From Candidatus Poribacteria bacterium (GTDB lineage: Bacteria > Poribacteria > WGA-4E > GCA-2687025): 64,000 nucleotides of DNA. How positions within the stretch are numbered: position 1 is the first letter of the stretch; every line of letters begins with the position of its first letter. Positions 20,601-25,816 of the stretch are shown here, piece by piece. The stretch spans positions 1-64,000 of the forward strand of contig JABGQA010000118.1 of NCBI GenBank assembly GCA_018644665.1. The letters are read 5' to 3'. Below the pieces are notes generated by a model. The model saw nothing but the letters and a program-made list of their open reading frames with translations, was not told the DNA's origin and searched no databases. Position numbers and translations under genes: made by a program.

Positions 20601-21922
20601 GCGGACACCGCAGCCGCGGCGGCCTGCTGCGTGAAGTCGACCAGCGGGAAGGCGTCGAAGCCGACGCCGTCAAGCACTATCTGTACAGGCAGCTTGATGT
20701 CGAGCGTGACCGTGCTGACGCCTGCGTCGATGTCAGTCTCGGATAGCACCACTTCGGCGGCCCCGACGAGGAACTCGCCATCGTACGCCTCGAGCGTGAT
20801 GGTGTCGCCCGAGGCGACGACCGATGCGACGGCGTCGAACAGAGAAACCGTGAAGACTCCTGAGGCGTCCGTAACGCCGATGGTCTCCAGTTCAGGCCGT
20901 GACGCGTTGTTCACTACGACCGTCAAGCCGTCGACGGGCGCTCCGGCGTCGTCGAGGGCCGTGCCGCCGACGACGTAGATCAGCACGTCGCCCGCGATCG
21001 CGGGCGACCACGACGGCGACTCGTCACGGTCGAGGTCCGACGTCAGAGGGGTCTGGTCGGAGCCGTCCGCGTACATGACGTAGATGTTCGTGTCCCCGCT
21101 CTCGTCCACGGCATCGCGATCCGTCTCGAAAGCGATCATCGTGCTGTCGGGAGACCACGCTGGCTTACCGTCGTACCCGGCGCTGAATGTCAGCTGCGTT
21201 GGGATGCCAGGCTCCGGCCCGATCGTGTATATCTCCGGGTCGCCGTCGCGCCACGACCCGAACGCGATCATAGTCCCGTCGGGCGACCACGCAGGCCAGA
21301 AGTCCCAGTCGAAGTCCGTGGTCAATTGGTACTCAGAGGCCGTGTCGGCATCCACCACGTAAATGTCGCTGTTGTCGTAGCGGATGCTCTGGTAGGCGAT
21401 CTGGGTGCTGTCCGGTGACCACGTCGGGGCGAAGGTGTCGTACGTCCCATCGTCTGCGTCCGCGATGAAGCTAAGCTGCGTGACTCCGAAGCCGTCTACG
21501 TCCATCACGAACAGCTCGCCAACACCGGTCCGGTACGATACGAAGGCTATCCGCGTGCCATCCGGCGACCACGCCGGTTCCCAGTCTGTAGCAGCGTCGT
21601 CCGTCAGGCGAACCGTGTTCTGACCGGCCGCGTCCATGACGTAGATGTCGAAGTCGCCGTCGTCGCGCGTCGACGCGAACGCTATCTCGGAGCCGTCGGG
21701 GCTCCATGCCGGCCACAGCTCGTCCGACACGGCATTCAGCGTCAATTGCGCCATGCCGGACCCGTCCGAGTTCATCGTATATATCTCGGAATCACCGTCC
21801 CGCCAGGATACGAACGCAATCTTGGTGTCGGCGACGAAGGCGTACGCAGTCGAGCACAGTACGGCCATCAGCGTCGCCAGTGACGCAACGGCCCATGCAG
21901 GTCTACTCGTTGAGCGCCCCAT
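8699..21922 (-). CDS. Giant secreted multidomain protein (PD40 propeller, novel head module, cadherin-like repeats, dockerin, cohesin-like domain, C-terminal tail)
   Basis: 4407 residues from the ATG at 21922, chosen because GGGAG lies 6 bases upstream and the signal peptide (ending near STAYA) follows directly; an upstream in-frame start at 21973 lacks this. Approximate order: PD40/TolB repeats 33-313; carboxypeptidase-regulatory-like 313-400; an unrecognised module 414-892; about seven cadherin-like repeats (NDAPxID...DxDxD) 893-1680; further Ig/cadherin-like domains; three 20-residue LELNALERS units about 3569-3628; FnIII about 3885-3968; a dockerin pair (DVNGDGSVTIIDLVSVATLF, DTNGDGVISIIDVVTVATHF) about 4100-4158; a cohesin-like domain about 4175-4305; and the NYPNPFNP tail 4313-4407 ending RRLVILK. 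From about residue 1681 onward it is collinear with the giant at 44168-55030. The role is inferred to be a calcium-dependent surface or matrix scaffold. No catalytic motif was seen. Confidence 0.92.
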   Translation of the reverse strand: MGRSTSRPAWAVASLATLMAVLCSTAYAFVADTKIAFVSWRDGDSEIYTMNSDGSGMAQLTLNAVSDELWPAWSPDGSEIAFASTRDDGDFDIYVMDAAGQNTVRLTDDAATDWEPAWSPDGTRIAFVSYRTGVGELFVMDVDGFGVTQLSFIADADDGTYDTFAPTWSPDSTQIAYQSIRYDNSDIYVVDADTASEYQLTTDFDWDFWPAWSPDGTMIAFGSWRDGDPEIYTIGPEPGIPTQLTFSAGYDGKPAWSPDSTMIAFETDRDAVDESGDTNIYVMYADGSDQTPLTSDLDRDESPSWSPAIAGDVLIYVVGGTALDDAGAPVDGLTVVVNNASRPELETIGVTDASGVFTVSLFDAVASVVASGDTITLEAYDGEFLVGAAEVVLSETDIDAGVSTVTLDIKLPVQIVLDGVGFDAFPLVDFTQQAAAAAVSATSLSTTDQGILATALETTLLQLVLPGYPNSAPVLYPDYGNALVSGNLGNPMTFARDYLVPDIGNVAGDVPRILGAPLLNVLAMTDADVAGVTMSLAGGAGGADALVLRVATGTLVPYTFVFDSAAALNFLAAWAGGVGVVGSLPVVDAVTVIVEERDASTGAVLNTLSAPLLVMDGDTWATSSPTSLTPGRVVHYVYEVTLAGDVELADGTLVSSWVLPDPYNFQWVDVADGASAIARISQIGPALGLPAEGTVDPTDPALARRFASLMFRELIDSGNVGIASVFQIPEPTEDASYWLGQFDVGELQALPDDDYDLTAEAIDSIGDPAGYTLPIPLKYRRNNVGTVNLSTVSDTLFSNDYFELPYAAVITGSLLSHNGYGLSPTADAAALSFERVDVTPTFVVDVPVDDAGAFRVTLEEGLYLASASAEGHEAVEPFDVFVSPSEPTVSPMEILLVPFLPSVSAVADQEFTEDTTLTIALSVTTGDTAVDFVARSTAPELTLEVAGDQLTITPATNYNTDESGPVEIIVFASDAGSGFAPVLAVGGSVYTTGTLVADGAVVRLTNLDSGESILTGVGTDGSFVTTLGGLLAPIGVVEGAFVVADLYSDSSEADLLGTRVVRIGADDVASGSAMVDITVGRFDPTVEGVRTATFLIAIAGANDAPTIDAISAQTTVEDTSVDVELTVYDVDDATSGSTVDVTVSVAPAAAGAASYDATTSLLTVTPAADYDSSAVITVTASDGLLDSSESFTLTMTPVNDAPVVASFGGSGFTIAEEGTLDVTLELSDADTAIESLIIATTADPATAVTLSYDTATSTLSITGALDYSGEAIVTVTVNDGEFDVSESAILAITAVNDAPVIDTIADQEIAEDTTLTVDLEVSDVDSDVEALTYTVTADAALGDGATAGDFSVDTATQTLTFVPPADFNGVLSTTVEASDGELSGSATFTLTVTAVSDAPVATGQSVEALEDTVIDIDMTLGASDADGDALTFVIDTQPAQGVVELLATGDGIARYTPAAEYAGPDGFTFHVSDGTLDSETGSVEIDVVAVNDPPVVGYAAGTTLATTSGVPVDVTFVITDPDTDTHTLELGAASPVGGTAEQTGDLTVTYTPTASFQGADTFSVTALEVDGETALASEELAVSIVVTLPNFPPTAGPSGPFTTFLNTPTTVVLVGADPEGLPLTYDIVAPPAGGTLAGEGASRVYTPNDGFTGQDSFIYQVSDGVNVSGAALVEVSVEPLPAPIVNEARTLDDIEGLVSDVPVTIQLGGDSPVFVQPQGPSADAEMSAASSAPDIAQTTLNGTVLDVLLLSAGEATVTVSTVTADAADSVSVSFNVLVTAPVEENDPPVVGRITPIVVTEGTEVTVFPSVQDPDDDAVSFEVTSVVQESGRDGDSEPSVTYDAASKSLTVGVADIGGLFAQYTVVLAVTDGINDPVEAQFIVTAESNNEPPAISAPADLVVEVGEDVSIEVTAVDPNEGDEVSISAASQATDSDVRSAVRTSLRDFNTADAAEDAGAFVHTFTFSVPEAIQGKFFTIQWTADDSLESASASTLITVGADVNLPPVIDAIANIEVDEGGSAEATVSASDPEGGEVTLTVDGLPDGATFDAASGTVSWPEISYESAGTHALTVTALDDADQVATSGFSVTVTDVNLAPALVFASLDGGDGEGVLGSIEIQQTVESQFVVKGSDLDGDDVTLGASGVPEWVRFSLVDGATGPELTLAFEAPLGTEDFSFTLSVTDTGQLKTEAEVSAVVTEAPNEAPEFADLLSQTATEEEPFEVTIGVTDPNEDEVTLTVAPQPDGATITKVDDEAFVFVWTPAIGDAQDDPVDFTFTADDGREEGTSTATLMVTVQQGENFPPVVPSPEPVSLLEDEEVLIDLLAGVTDPNEDPLTVDIETEFPADRLVFAADDTTAELTLRPEVGDAGTYTVKFTVRDDREGETARTILVTVLAADGGLGAGFDIAAGYSDPATGTIEDAYTFIAVVVNADETAPESVLLTVDDGNGTTLEGVTMTATGDGDLLTGATYSTELRLGVGEYSMSVLATIGAESATFEGDGPTVNPALIEISDLTAQGSSGQIPVTFTIVNPNPEGSATVTVEYQATDGGAWVAATTLGSLAGLASGGQQVVWDTLIDAPAAKNQAVSLRVVPGTGLAATTSLRLTNVAPAAPTLSAVASSPTEAVTVSGTSDTGEAAVTFLNADGQTLGSSTVGADGTFSANLTLAQGSNRITATATLGLVSEPSSPIEVIVDAIPPVLAVVSPERASTVSSLTPVISASADFGISAGDIDASEIRLNGRPISITFDENTGTFSGTKELVDQRIYLVTFEAKKTNGLSSTLSWTFTVDLTAGDETAPLFVSSSPEGDVASAQEISVVVRDGESGIDPDSVSVTLNGETLAADYLPSDDRGGTATATLAEELPAGDYTVEATFADKAGNAGTGSGTFSVITDVAGASFGTGDSSSAPNQAGNPDANFLAVVNTSPFTIDGAAPKDTEIAFFVNGQIVGVTVATESNTWAFDVPLDGDGEKLIQLQTRDDLGNVSPLSAPVSVLYDTTTPTIGFVTPSVTGNLQPDFTGTVTDGLSGVDPASISIELDGSDSGATLVYDADIGSFSATPDAAFDTGSAVTVRVTASDFAGNESVFTSEVAFDERLADVQAPSLLNPQIDGVRLITGFTPHIRGETATIQFGVTDDLSGVASVIGTLNGEDIAFTIAGDIATLEISDIQPDFHNVLLVRATDNRGNEGDIRLFEFERDAATDAFTLDVPSITNETDFVITGSGIEKGASVTVFVNETPTPAFVEGTTFRTSAVRLREGANSVAATATDEVGNTADADPIDVRLDTVAPQVAFVDPVADSVVLATTQTIRARVSDLNGIDPDSVLLLIDEVAVAATVNVDGGVEFTAPEPFAASDTEEPLRHFASITVQDLAGNATSLGIPFFVDGVAPTIAEPIPVDGEVVQTLEPELAATVEGRDFDASTIEVLFGIDGSALASVVDDPNFEFIATNGQVRYWPLLDDGETYRTIIRIRDRAGNQGELQWTFDVATDQEDDTDPSITILFPQPGQSVDDTGLDMLSFSVGDAAGVDPTGVYLTINGSEPQKLGQLEDAGIAEFDRRTGIVRLFGRKIFAPYQGSRGGFSFDPLELNALERSLTGGDNASFDPLELNALERSIGGGGEASFDPLELNALERSLGGGDAGGAAAASLERGLNTSPGALGMGGNSIGIQVADLSGNVSFATWSFSVSLVPPPAPAFDNAQSSSNTSTIRVAGKVPGLDGSGSLPITVALRTNGVSSGITTVTDATGGFVFESVQITPGDNALTATAQDNAGNLSDRSDTLNVVQDVVAPTVQLDPIASSISHASFFMSGSVSDNRDGDLASVTLIINGAETSLPTRQGVFSQTVTVGGGSSTILVRAVDGAGNSSDSPTFTVAFDSDPPTTAPPSLSTSATPDSRGLLLTWTPDANAGAYNVYRSTTPFTDGSALTPIATAVATTSYSDTTVLQGRTFYYAVSSADTAGNTDASILSPTINAALIGGRGGSASLADGTRLSVTPLGLFANGLLTGAVEIGEPTGLTSLDNAVAGTARELTIRTATRQVLTSFNRAATLSVPVPGESEFTADSPTIYQLVGFGWEEVATTRTSSTRTVSANVSTSGTFQVAETAPGPELPPWDVNGDGSVTIIDLVSVATLFGKPAPAGSRADTNGDGVISIIDVVTVATHFGEQTSLSAPALTQPSSVRATLSLHVGLTDETTGLTEVQLRGITAVELAGYEFQVSTKGGAFELDHVAAGDVLGDSAFWMDPRVSSDGMHMAAVRLDMADRAPDGSSTGVLARLFVRVDDAETLADSLRLTDVRLSDREGELFGYRFGRPTIVHPTYDTSLLPNYPNPFNPETWIPFSLSTDSEVTVEVYRLDGTLVRTIGLGLMEAGEYTSRDDAVHWDGRNDTGERVASGVYFYRLVAGSYSEARRLVILK
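8924..8977 (-). repeat. Dispersed 54-bp coding repeat, copy 2
   Basis: It encodes LPNYPNPFNPETWIPFSL at the start of the C-terminal tail of the 4407-residue giant. It is nearly identical in DNA to the copies at 2899, 44393 and 55444. Confidence 0.85.
11018..11197 (-). repeat. Three tandem 60-bp coding units (LELNALERS motif)
   Basis: Units of exactly 60 bases (11138-11197, 11078-11137, 11018-11077) encode SFDPLELNALERSLTGGDNA, SFDPLELNALERSIGGGGEA and a third ending in a Gly/Ala-rich stretch. The repeats sit inside an Ig-like domain, just before the strand GIQVADLSGNVSFATW. Each unit looks like a short amphipathic helix plus a glycine linker. Two related units occur at 46475-46594. Confidence 0.9.
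19250..20682 (-). other. Unrecognised ~475-residue head module, copy A
   Basis: This part of the giant (residues about 414-892) aligns along its length with residues about 33-506 of the protein at 55219-59301. Shared signposts in order: GFDA; GNPMTFARDY / GNPLTIARED; RILGAPLLNVL / RVLGAPRLELL; HYVYEV / IYYFDV; LPDPYNFQWVD / LPDPRNLQWVD; DPTDPALARRFASL / DPSDPTVGQRFASI; GNVGIASVF / GDLGLASTF; DAGAFRVTLEEGLYLASASA / DAGAFEVTLPEGAWLATASA. I recognise no named family in it. Confidence 0.7.
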
Positions 21923-22103
21923 ACCTAGCTCCCGATCTAGTGACTGTGTCGCTGATACCACTGCCCAGTCCATTCGTTACGTCGTAGCCATAGCATACAC
22001 CAAACCCCGTCCGCGCGCTCCGGGCACACGGACACAAATCTGCGCCACTTATACAACTGTAACGGGGGTGGAAAGTTCAAACAGAGCGGAGACGAACCCG
22101 AGG

Positions 22104-24020
22104 CTATAGGTAGCCCTCGAAGGCGAGTTGCACGCGGGTTTCCTGGCCCTCGTTGAATCCACGGGCGAACAATGCGCCCGTCTGGTCCACAAACGTCCAG
22201 AAACCGTTGAACCCACCGCGTGCCGGGCCTCTCAGTAGCGAGATCGTCCCGTAGAATCCGGGCGACATGTCGTACTCAACGCCTACTTCCCAGTCCCAGA
22301 AGCGGCTGTTCGTACGCATCATCATGAAGTTCGTCTTGGGCCCGTTCTCCGGCGGGATCGGGAAGTTGACGTTGCTCGAGCTGCCAAACGAGGTGTTGGC
22401 GAATGTCGTCATCGCGCGGTAGCGGTAGGGATCCTGGTTCAGCGTCCGCTCCCACCGGAACTGCATCTCCACCGAGTCGAACGCGTTCACGTCGCGGTCG
22501 TCCATCGGGAAGGAACGGGCGGGGTCGAGGCCTGCCTCGGTCTGGAAGATCTGCTCGCTCCGCGACCGCAGGACGAAGTACCCCCCGGTGACGGCAAGTC
22601 GCTCCCGCTCATCCCAGTCGTATTCGAACTGGAGGTTGCCAAACGCTGACGCGCCGACAGTGCCGGTTGGCACGAGGAAACTGAGATCCTTGTCCCGGAA
22701 CAGATAGCCACGTGACCGGTAGTCGGCCTCGGTGCCGAGGGCCGAGTCGAGGTCCGGGTTGTCGAGGTCGGATCGCAATGTGCTCAGATCGTAGCTGAGC
22801 TGCAACGTCTTGTGCACCGTCGCCCACGACATCCCGTCACTCGGGACGTAGTTGCGCACGGTGAGGGTGTCCGCGTGCTGGTAGTAGAGTTGTCCATCGC
22901 TCCCGATGGCTCGCAGGTCGTAATGCCAACCCTCGTCGGTGTCCGTTGGGAATCGCACCAACACCTTGCCGAGGTAGTCGCCGTCCGACGTGAATCGCTG
23001 GACACGCTCAATGAGCGTTGTGTAGAGCCGTGTCGAGCTGTACCGGTACTGCGGCGGCAACGCCGTCTGCCCGAGCGCGGGCGAGGGGTCGTCCTTACGT
23101 GTAGGAAGTTCGGTCGCGTGTACGCGCGTGTAGACGGCCTTGTCCGCGACGACCAAGGTCCCGTCGGTCTGGAAGGCGATCGCGTGCGGCTCTCGCAGCT
23201 CGCCATCCCGCGTGCCCGAAACCCCGAATTCGCCGACGTAGTCGCCGTCGCTGGTGAACCGAATCACCCGGTCGTGCTTCGTATCCGCGAAGTACAGCGA
23301 TCCATCCGGGCCCACGGTCATGCCTAGCGCGTCGTGCGTTTGGCCGAGCCCGCCGCCCGTCGTGGCGAAGTGCGTGACGTACTCGCCGGCCGTGTCGAGC
23401 ACGTACACGGTGTCGAGGTCGCTAACGTAGAGCGTGCCGTCTGGCGCGACTGCGAGCAGCACTGTGCGCCCGAGATCTCCCACCTGCACGATCGCCGAGG
23501 GCGCGCCGCCGGGAGTGATAGCGCGTGCCGCCGGTTCGTTCCACCGCTGCTTCTCGCTCAACGGCATGTAGTGGATGGTGGCGACGTACTCGCCGGACGC
23601 AGAGAACTTCCGCACAACCAGCGCGTAGTAGAATGCCGGCCGTTCGCTGACGTCCTCGATAGGCACGAACGCCCGGTCGACGACGTAGATGTGCCCAGCT
23701 GCGTCCGCCGCGATGGACCCCGGCTTCAGCAGCGTCACGCCGTCGAGGGTCGAGTTGCTGATTTCCAGCGTCACACGACCCGTGGTGTCCATCTTCTGGA
23801 TGCGTTTGTACGTGGAGTCGGAAACGTACAGGGAGCCGAAGCCGTCCGCGTGGAAGGACGTGGCCTCCGAGAACTGCCCCGACTGCGTACCCTTCGACCC
23901 GAACTCCGCGATGAGTCGCGCTTCCTGCCGCCCGTATGCCGTGAGCGCGACCGCCAGGAGGACGAGCGGGACGAGCGCGCGCATGCAACTCGGCCGGGTC
24001 AGGCGTCGGTTGAGGTCCAT
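22104..24020 (-). CDS. NHL/6-bladed propeller protein with beta-rich C-terminal domain
   Basis: 638 residues. A signal peptide (RALVPLVLLAVALTAYG) leads into NHL-type repeats over about residues 35-330: 'GQFSEATSFHADGFGSLYVSD', 'VAPDGTLYVSDLDTVYVLD', 'TVGPDGSLYFADTKHDRVIRF'. NHL repeats form propellers that usually bind proteins, RNA or glycans. The remaining about 300 residues alternate polar and aromatic residues (FEYDWDERERLAVTGGYFVL, WEVGVEYDMS) and end VQLAFEGYL, which resembles an outer-membrane barrel; that is inference. The ATG at 24020 overlaps the end of nusB by 22 bases. An ATG at 23984 would remove the overlap and still give a signal peptide, but neither start has a strong ribosome-binding site. 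The gene is probably transcribed with nusB. Confidence 0.85.
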   Translation of the reverse strand: MDLNRRLTRPSCMRALVPLVLLAVALTAYGRQEARLIAEFGSKGTQSGQFSEATSFHADGFGSLYVSDSTYKRIQKMDTTGRVTLEISNSTLDGVTLLKPGSIAADAAGHIYVVDRAFVPIEDVSERPAFYYALVVRKFSASGEYVATIHYMPLSEKQRWNEPAARAITPGGAPSAIVQVGDLGRTVLLAVAPDGTLYVSDLDTVYVLDTAGEYVTHFATTGGGLGQTHDALGMTVGPDGSLYFADTKHDRVIRFTSDGDYVGEFGVSGTRDGELREPHAIAFQTDGTLVVADKAVYTRVHATELPTRKDDPSPALGQTALPPQYRYSSTRLYTTLIERVQRFTSDGDYLGKVLVRFPTDTDEGWHYDLRAIGSDGQLYYQHADTLTVRNYVPSDGMSWATVHKTLQLSYDLSTLRSDLDNPDLDSALGTEADYRSRGYLFRDKDLSFLVPTGTVGASAFGNLQFEYDWDERERLAVTGGYFVLRSRSEQIFQTEAGLDPARSFPMDDRDVNAFDSVEMQFRWERTLNQDPYRYRAMTTFANTSFGSSSNVNFPIPPENGPKTNFMMMRTNSRFWDWEVGVEYDMSPGFYGTISLLRGPARGGFNGFWTFVDQTGALFARGFNEGQETRVQLAFEGYL

Positions 24021-24478
24021 TGGCTGGCTACTTTCTCCGAGGCGGCGACATCGTCACCATGGCCCTGCATCGCATCCAAGACCGCGTTGATGAACCGGGG
24101 CGACTCATCGGCGCCAAACTGCTTCGCGAATTCCACCATCTCGTTGATGGTCACTGCGGCCGGAACGTCGGAGATGTACAGCAACTCCGCGCAGCCAAGC
24201 CGGAGGAGCGCGAGGTCCACCTTAGCGATCCGGTGGAGGGCTCGCTGTTGCGCGTATTGTTCTATGAGCCGGTCGATCGTGTCAAGGTGCTTCAGCGCCA
24301 ACGTGGCGAGCTGGGTCGCGAACGTGCGGATGGGCGCATCGGTCGTCTGGCCCTCATCCGACTGCCACTGCACGCGCAGCAATTCCTCGACGCGGTCAAA
24401 CGTCGTGCTGAACTGGTAGAGCGCGACAAACGCGGAGTAGCGGGCGCGTGCTCGCGGACCCATCGAGTCCACTGTCAT
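23999..24478 (-). CDS. nusB: Transcription antitermination factor NusB
   Basis: 159 residues from the ATG at 24478. NusB binds boxA RNA together with S10 (NusE) and supports antitermination on rRNA operons. The N-terminus RARARYSAFVALYQF matches the conserved 'ARxxALQxLYQ' start. The C-terminal half, from HRIAKVDLALLRLGCAELLY through VTINEMVEFAKQFG to RFINAVLDAM, is the classical NusB signature. Alternative starts are a GTG at 24499 and an ATG at 24463 (MGPRARAR, closest to typical NusB starts); only a weak GGGA precedes 24478. It sits between the hydrolase and the NHL gene on the same strand, with about 113 bases upstream. Here it is separated from its frequent neighbours ribE and ribH. Confidence 0.88.
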   Translation of the reverse strand: MTVDSMGPRARARYSAFVALYQFSTTFDRVEELLRVQWQSDEGQTTDAPIRTFATQLATLALKHLDTIDRLIEQYAQQRALHRIAKVDLALLRLGCAELLYISDVPAAVTINEMVEFAKQFGADESPRFINAVLDAMQGHGDDVAASEKVASQWTSTDA

Positions 24479-24591
24479 GGTCGCGTGTCCCAATACCACG
24501 TGGAGGGGGCGAAACCCGGGCGGCCGTTAGCCTGATACATGTTCGCCGCGGCTGGTATCAAAGTAAAGACCTTGCGACTGCGTGCCCCGCG

Positions 24592-25701
24592 CTACGAGAC
24601 CAGGACGTGCTCCGCGCTGACCGTGCCGCCGCGATCGTATTCTACCGTGAGATACGCGACCACCGGCCGTTCTGCCGGCAGGGGCGCGTGCGCCACACCG
24701 TCCATGGCCTCGGCCGGCGCCGATGTCCACGCGCGCTCGTGCCACACCCCGCGGTCGATGGCGTAGTGTAGACCTGCCGACGTAATGGGCCGTTCGGCCG
24801 AGTAACGCGCCGACGCCCGCCCGTCGCAGATCTCCGTGGGCCCTATCGTCGGAAGGGCGGCGCCACCGAGCAGGTGTTGGTCTGCGAACAGGCCGATCTC
24901 CGCGGGCGCCCATCCCGGTTCGTGCCCGTGGTCCATGCCGACCTTGATGCACAGCGCCGTCGGACCGGGAGCGGCGCGGTAGCTCTTTTGGTAGCTGTCT
25001 GGCGGATAGGCGAAGTCGTTCGTGCCGTTCACCCACAGCATGGGCATCGCCGCGTTTGGGAGGTGGCTCGACGGGTCGAAATGACGGACCCACGCGTCGC
25101 GGTGATCCGGCGAAAGCCGCTCGAACTCCTCGAGCCAGCAGCTGTTGTGATGGAGGAAGCCACACCCGTACACGGGTATCGCGGCGGCGATCCGCTCGTC
25201 GATCCCCGCGACCATGCACGTCACGTATCCGCCCCAGGAGATCCCGGTGACGCCTACGCGCGAAGCGTCCACTGTGGGCTGTGCGGCGAGGAGCGACAGG
25301 CCGCGGGCCACCGCGGCGACGGCGTGGTACGACCACATCTCGGTCAGGCCCTCGTCCATGGCGTGGAACTTCTCGACGTGACCTTGGTCGGGCCCGCCGT
25401 CTGGCAGGCGCTCGCCGTCTGGCCCGCGACCGCTGAGGTCCATCGCCAACGCGGCGTAGCCTCGCTCGTTCCACATGCGGACCCACTGTGGAAACGCCGT
25501 CCCTCCCCCGCCATGCACGAGGACCATCGCCGGCGTTTGACCCGCGTGGCCTTGAGGGAGTCCGAAGTACGCGAACACCCGCGTGTCGCGCTCCCGGTAC
25601 GTCTCGCCCTCGTAGTAGAGAGAGGAGTCGTCTCGCCACTCGGTCGCGGGCGGCTGACGCCAGTCAGGCAACCGCGGCGCAAACAACGTATCGCGCTCCA
25701 T
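24592..25701 (-). CDS. Alpha/beta-hydrolase, acetylxylan-esterase/dienelactone-hydrolase-like
   Basis: 369 residues from the ATG at 25701, chosen because GGAGG lies 7 bases upstream; a longer frame to 25920 would overlap the neighbouring gene. The fold is shown by the oxyanion loop HGGGG (63-67), the nucleophile elbow GISWGG with Ser155, an acid at Asp229 (NGTND) and a histidine at His258 (MDHGH). The layout resembles the acetyl xylan esterase and prolyl-oligopeptidase-like esterases. The last about 85 residues form an added beta-rich region. No signal peptide is visible, so it is probably cytoplasmic. The substrate is unknown; deacylation of a plant or algal polysaccharide fragment is a guess. 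It lies 115 bases after the YCF48-like gene, on the same strand. Confidence 0.85.
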   Translation of the reverse strand: MERDTLFAPRLPDWRQPPATEWRDDSSLYYEGETYRERDTRVFAYFGLPQGHAGQTPAMVLVHGGGGTAFPQWVRMWNERGYAALAMDLSGRGPDGERLPDGGPDQGHVEKFHAMDEGLTEMWSYHAVAAVARGLSLLAAQPTVDASRVGVTGISWGGYVTCMVAGIDERIAAAIPVYGCGFLHHNSCWLEEFERLSPDHRDAWVRHFDPSSHLPNAAMPMLWVNGTNDFAYPPDSYQKSYRAAPGPTALCIKVGMDHGHEPGWAPAEIGLFADQHLLGGAALPTIGPTEICDGRASARYSAERPITSAGLHYAIDRGVWHERAWTSAPAEAMDGVAHAPLPAERPVVAYLTVEYDRGGTVSAEHVLVS

Positions 25702-25816
25702 CTGGTGTCCTCCATACCCGCGCTGCGGCCATGTGCCCGGGCGTCGGGCACCGAAGACGCCGCCTGCGACGATCCCGTCGCCGAGGCGGCGTTTTCTGAG
25801 GTCCTGTTCCCGACGG

